Assembly (NCBI GenBank): GCA_041685115.1
Contig: JAWLGK010000019.1
Coordinates: 1-64,000, forward strand
Direction: 5' to 3'
Length of the DNA stretch: 64,000 nucleotides
From: JALOAT01 sp041685115
GTDB taxonomy: Bacteria; Pseudomonadota; Gammaproteobacteria; Thiohalomonadales; Thiohalomonadaceae
Positions 63,568-64,000 of this stretch are shown piece by piece (within the stretch, counting starts at the first letter, position 1; each line of letters opens with the position of its first letter). The position numbers and the translations under genes were made by a program. The notes beneath the pieces were generated by a model. That model had not been told where the DNA came from, searched no databases, and saw only the letters and a list, made by a program, of their open reading frames with translations.

Positions 63568-64000
63568 ATGCACGGACCCGATCCCTCGAATGCGCACCCC
63601 ATGGCGGGATTCCCGCAAGTGTGCTTCATCCGCAACACCGTGACGAACCCCAATATCGTCATTGGCGAGTACACCTACTACGACGACCCGGACGCGCCGG
63701 AAAACTTCGAGCGCAACGTCCTTTATCACTATCCGTTCATCGGCGACAAACTCATCATCGGCAAGTTCTGCGCCATCGCCCGCGGCGCGCGCTTCATCAT
63801 GAACGGGGCCAATCACAGACTGGATGGCATCTCGACCTATCCCTTCAACATCTTCGGTAACGGCTGGGAACGCGCTACGCCCACACCGCAGCAGCTGCCC
63901 TACAAAGGTGATACCGTCATCGGCAACGATGTGTGGATCGGTTATGAGGCGCTGATCATGCCCGGTATACACATCGGGCACGGCGCCATCGTCGCAGCAG
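63568..64000 (+). CDS. Vat/CatB-like xenobiotic O-acetyltransferase (3' end cut by window)
   Basis: 144 codons are visible and the reading frame runs off the window. The protein is a left-handed beta-helix hexapeptide acyltransferase. MHGPDPSNAHPMAGF, GEYTYYDDP, LYHYPFIGDKLIIGKFCAI, FIMNGANHRLDG and YPFNIFGNGWE are the blocks of Vat streptogramin and CatB-type chloramphenicol acetyltransferases. His in NGANHR is the catalytic base. AGGATG stands 8 nt before ATG 63568. A resistance phenotype is not implied; environmental homologues may act on other alcohols. Confidence 0.88.
   Translation, partial: MHGPDPSNAHPMAGFPQVCFIRNTVTNPNIVIGEYTYYDDPDAPENFERNVLYHYPFIGDKLIIGKFCAIARGARFIMNGANHRLDGISTYPFNIFGNGWERATPTPQQLPYKGDTVIGNDVWIGYEALIMPGIHIGHGAIVAA

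Overview
The window reads as one contiguous stretch of a GC-rich gammaproteobacterial chromosome. The order pilMNOPQ-aroK-aroB, followed later by gltB-gltD-hemE, is the arrangement known from Pseudomonas, Xanthomonas and the purple and colourless sulfur bacteria (Chromatiales and relatives). A thiosulfate dehydrogenase pair of the TsdBA type, an SHP/diheme cytochrome/cytochrome b561 operon, a selenocysteine formate dehydrogenase and a pyruvate formate-lyase fit a respiratory, facultatively anaerobic, probably sulfur-oxidising organism. That placement is inference. No insertion sequence, prophage, integrase or CRISPR array was seen.

Layout. 1-7.9 kb: type IV pilus alignment complex and secretin (pilMNOPQ), shikimate genes aroK and aroB, and dgt. 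7.9-10.8 kb: a small WGR protein and a large dikinase-like protein with a decayed KaiC-like front end. 11-20 kb: nitrogen and haem genes (gdhA, gltBD, hemE). 20-31 kb: single genes (thioesterase, PRMT-like methyltransferase, thiamine-binding protein, msrA, secreted nuclease, glycosyltransferase, orphan NarX-type kinase, DoxX plus a Tat-exported oxidoreductase, a secreted beta-rich protein). 30.3-32.3 kb: a CPH-type copper P-type ATPase. 32.6-44.3 kb: an anaerobic carbon module made of formate dehydrogenase-N with an in-frame selenocysteine codon, fdhE, ppdK, pflB and pflA. 44.4-46 kb: tsdBA. 46-49 kb: trmB, corA, thiG, thiS and tRNA-Gly(CCC). 49-49.7 kb: a tandem array built from the tRNA 3' end. 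49.7-51.8 kb: an iron/manganese exporter-like protein and a lipoprotein. 52-56 kb: cytochrome b561, SHP, diheme cytochrome, PepSY protein and a two-component system. 56-64 kb: asmA, mutY, yggX, a YbdG-like channel, a DUF167 protein, a PQQ-type sugar dehydrogenase, a YkgJ-type cysteine-cluster protein and a Vat-like acetyltransferase cut by the window end.

How genes work together. PPDK, PflB/PflA and FdnGHI could link phosphoenolpyruvate, pyruvate, acetyl-CoA and formate to periplasmic formate oxidation and the quinone pool. GdhA and GltBD are two routes of ammonium assimilation. The 52-56 kb genes are tightly packed or overlapping and look like one membrane redox unit with its own sensor.

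The most unusual non-coding content is of two kinds. The first is a family of long intergenic inverted repeats built from 8-9 bp units, whose sequence flavour changes from locus to locus while the two arms still match each other. The second is a 124-bp tandem array that starts inside tRNA-Gly and carries repeated tRNA 3' ends, each split in the T-loop by a hairpin-rich insert.
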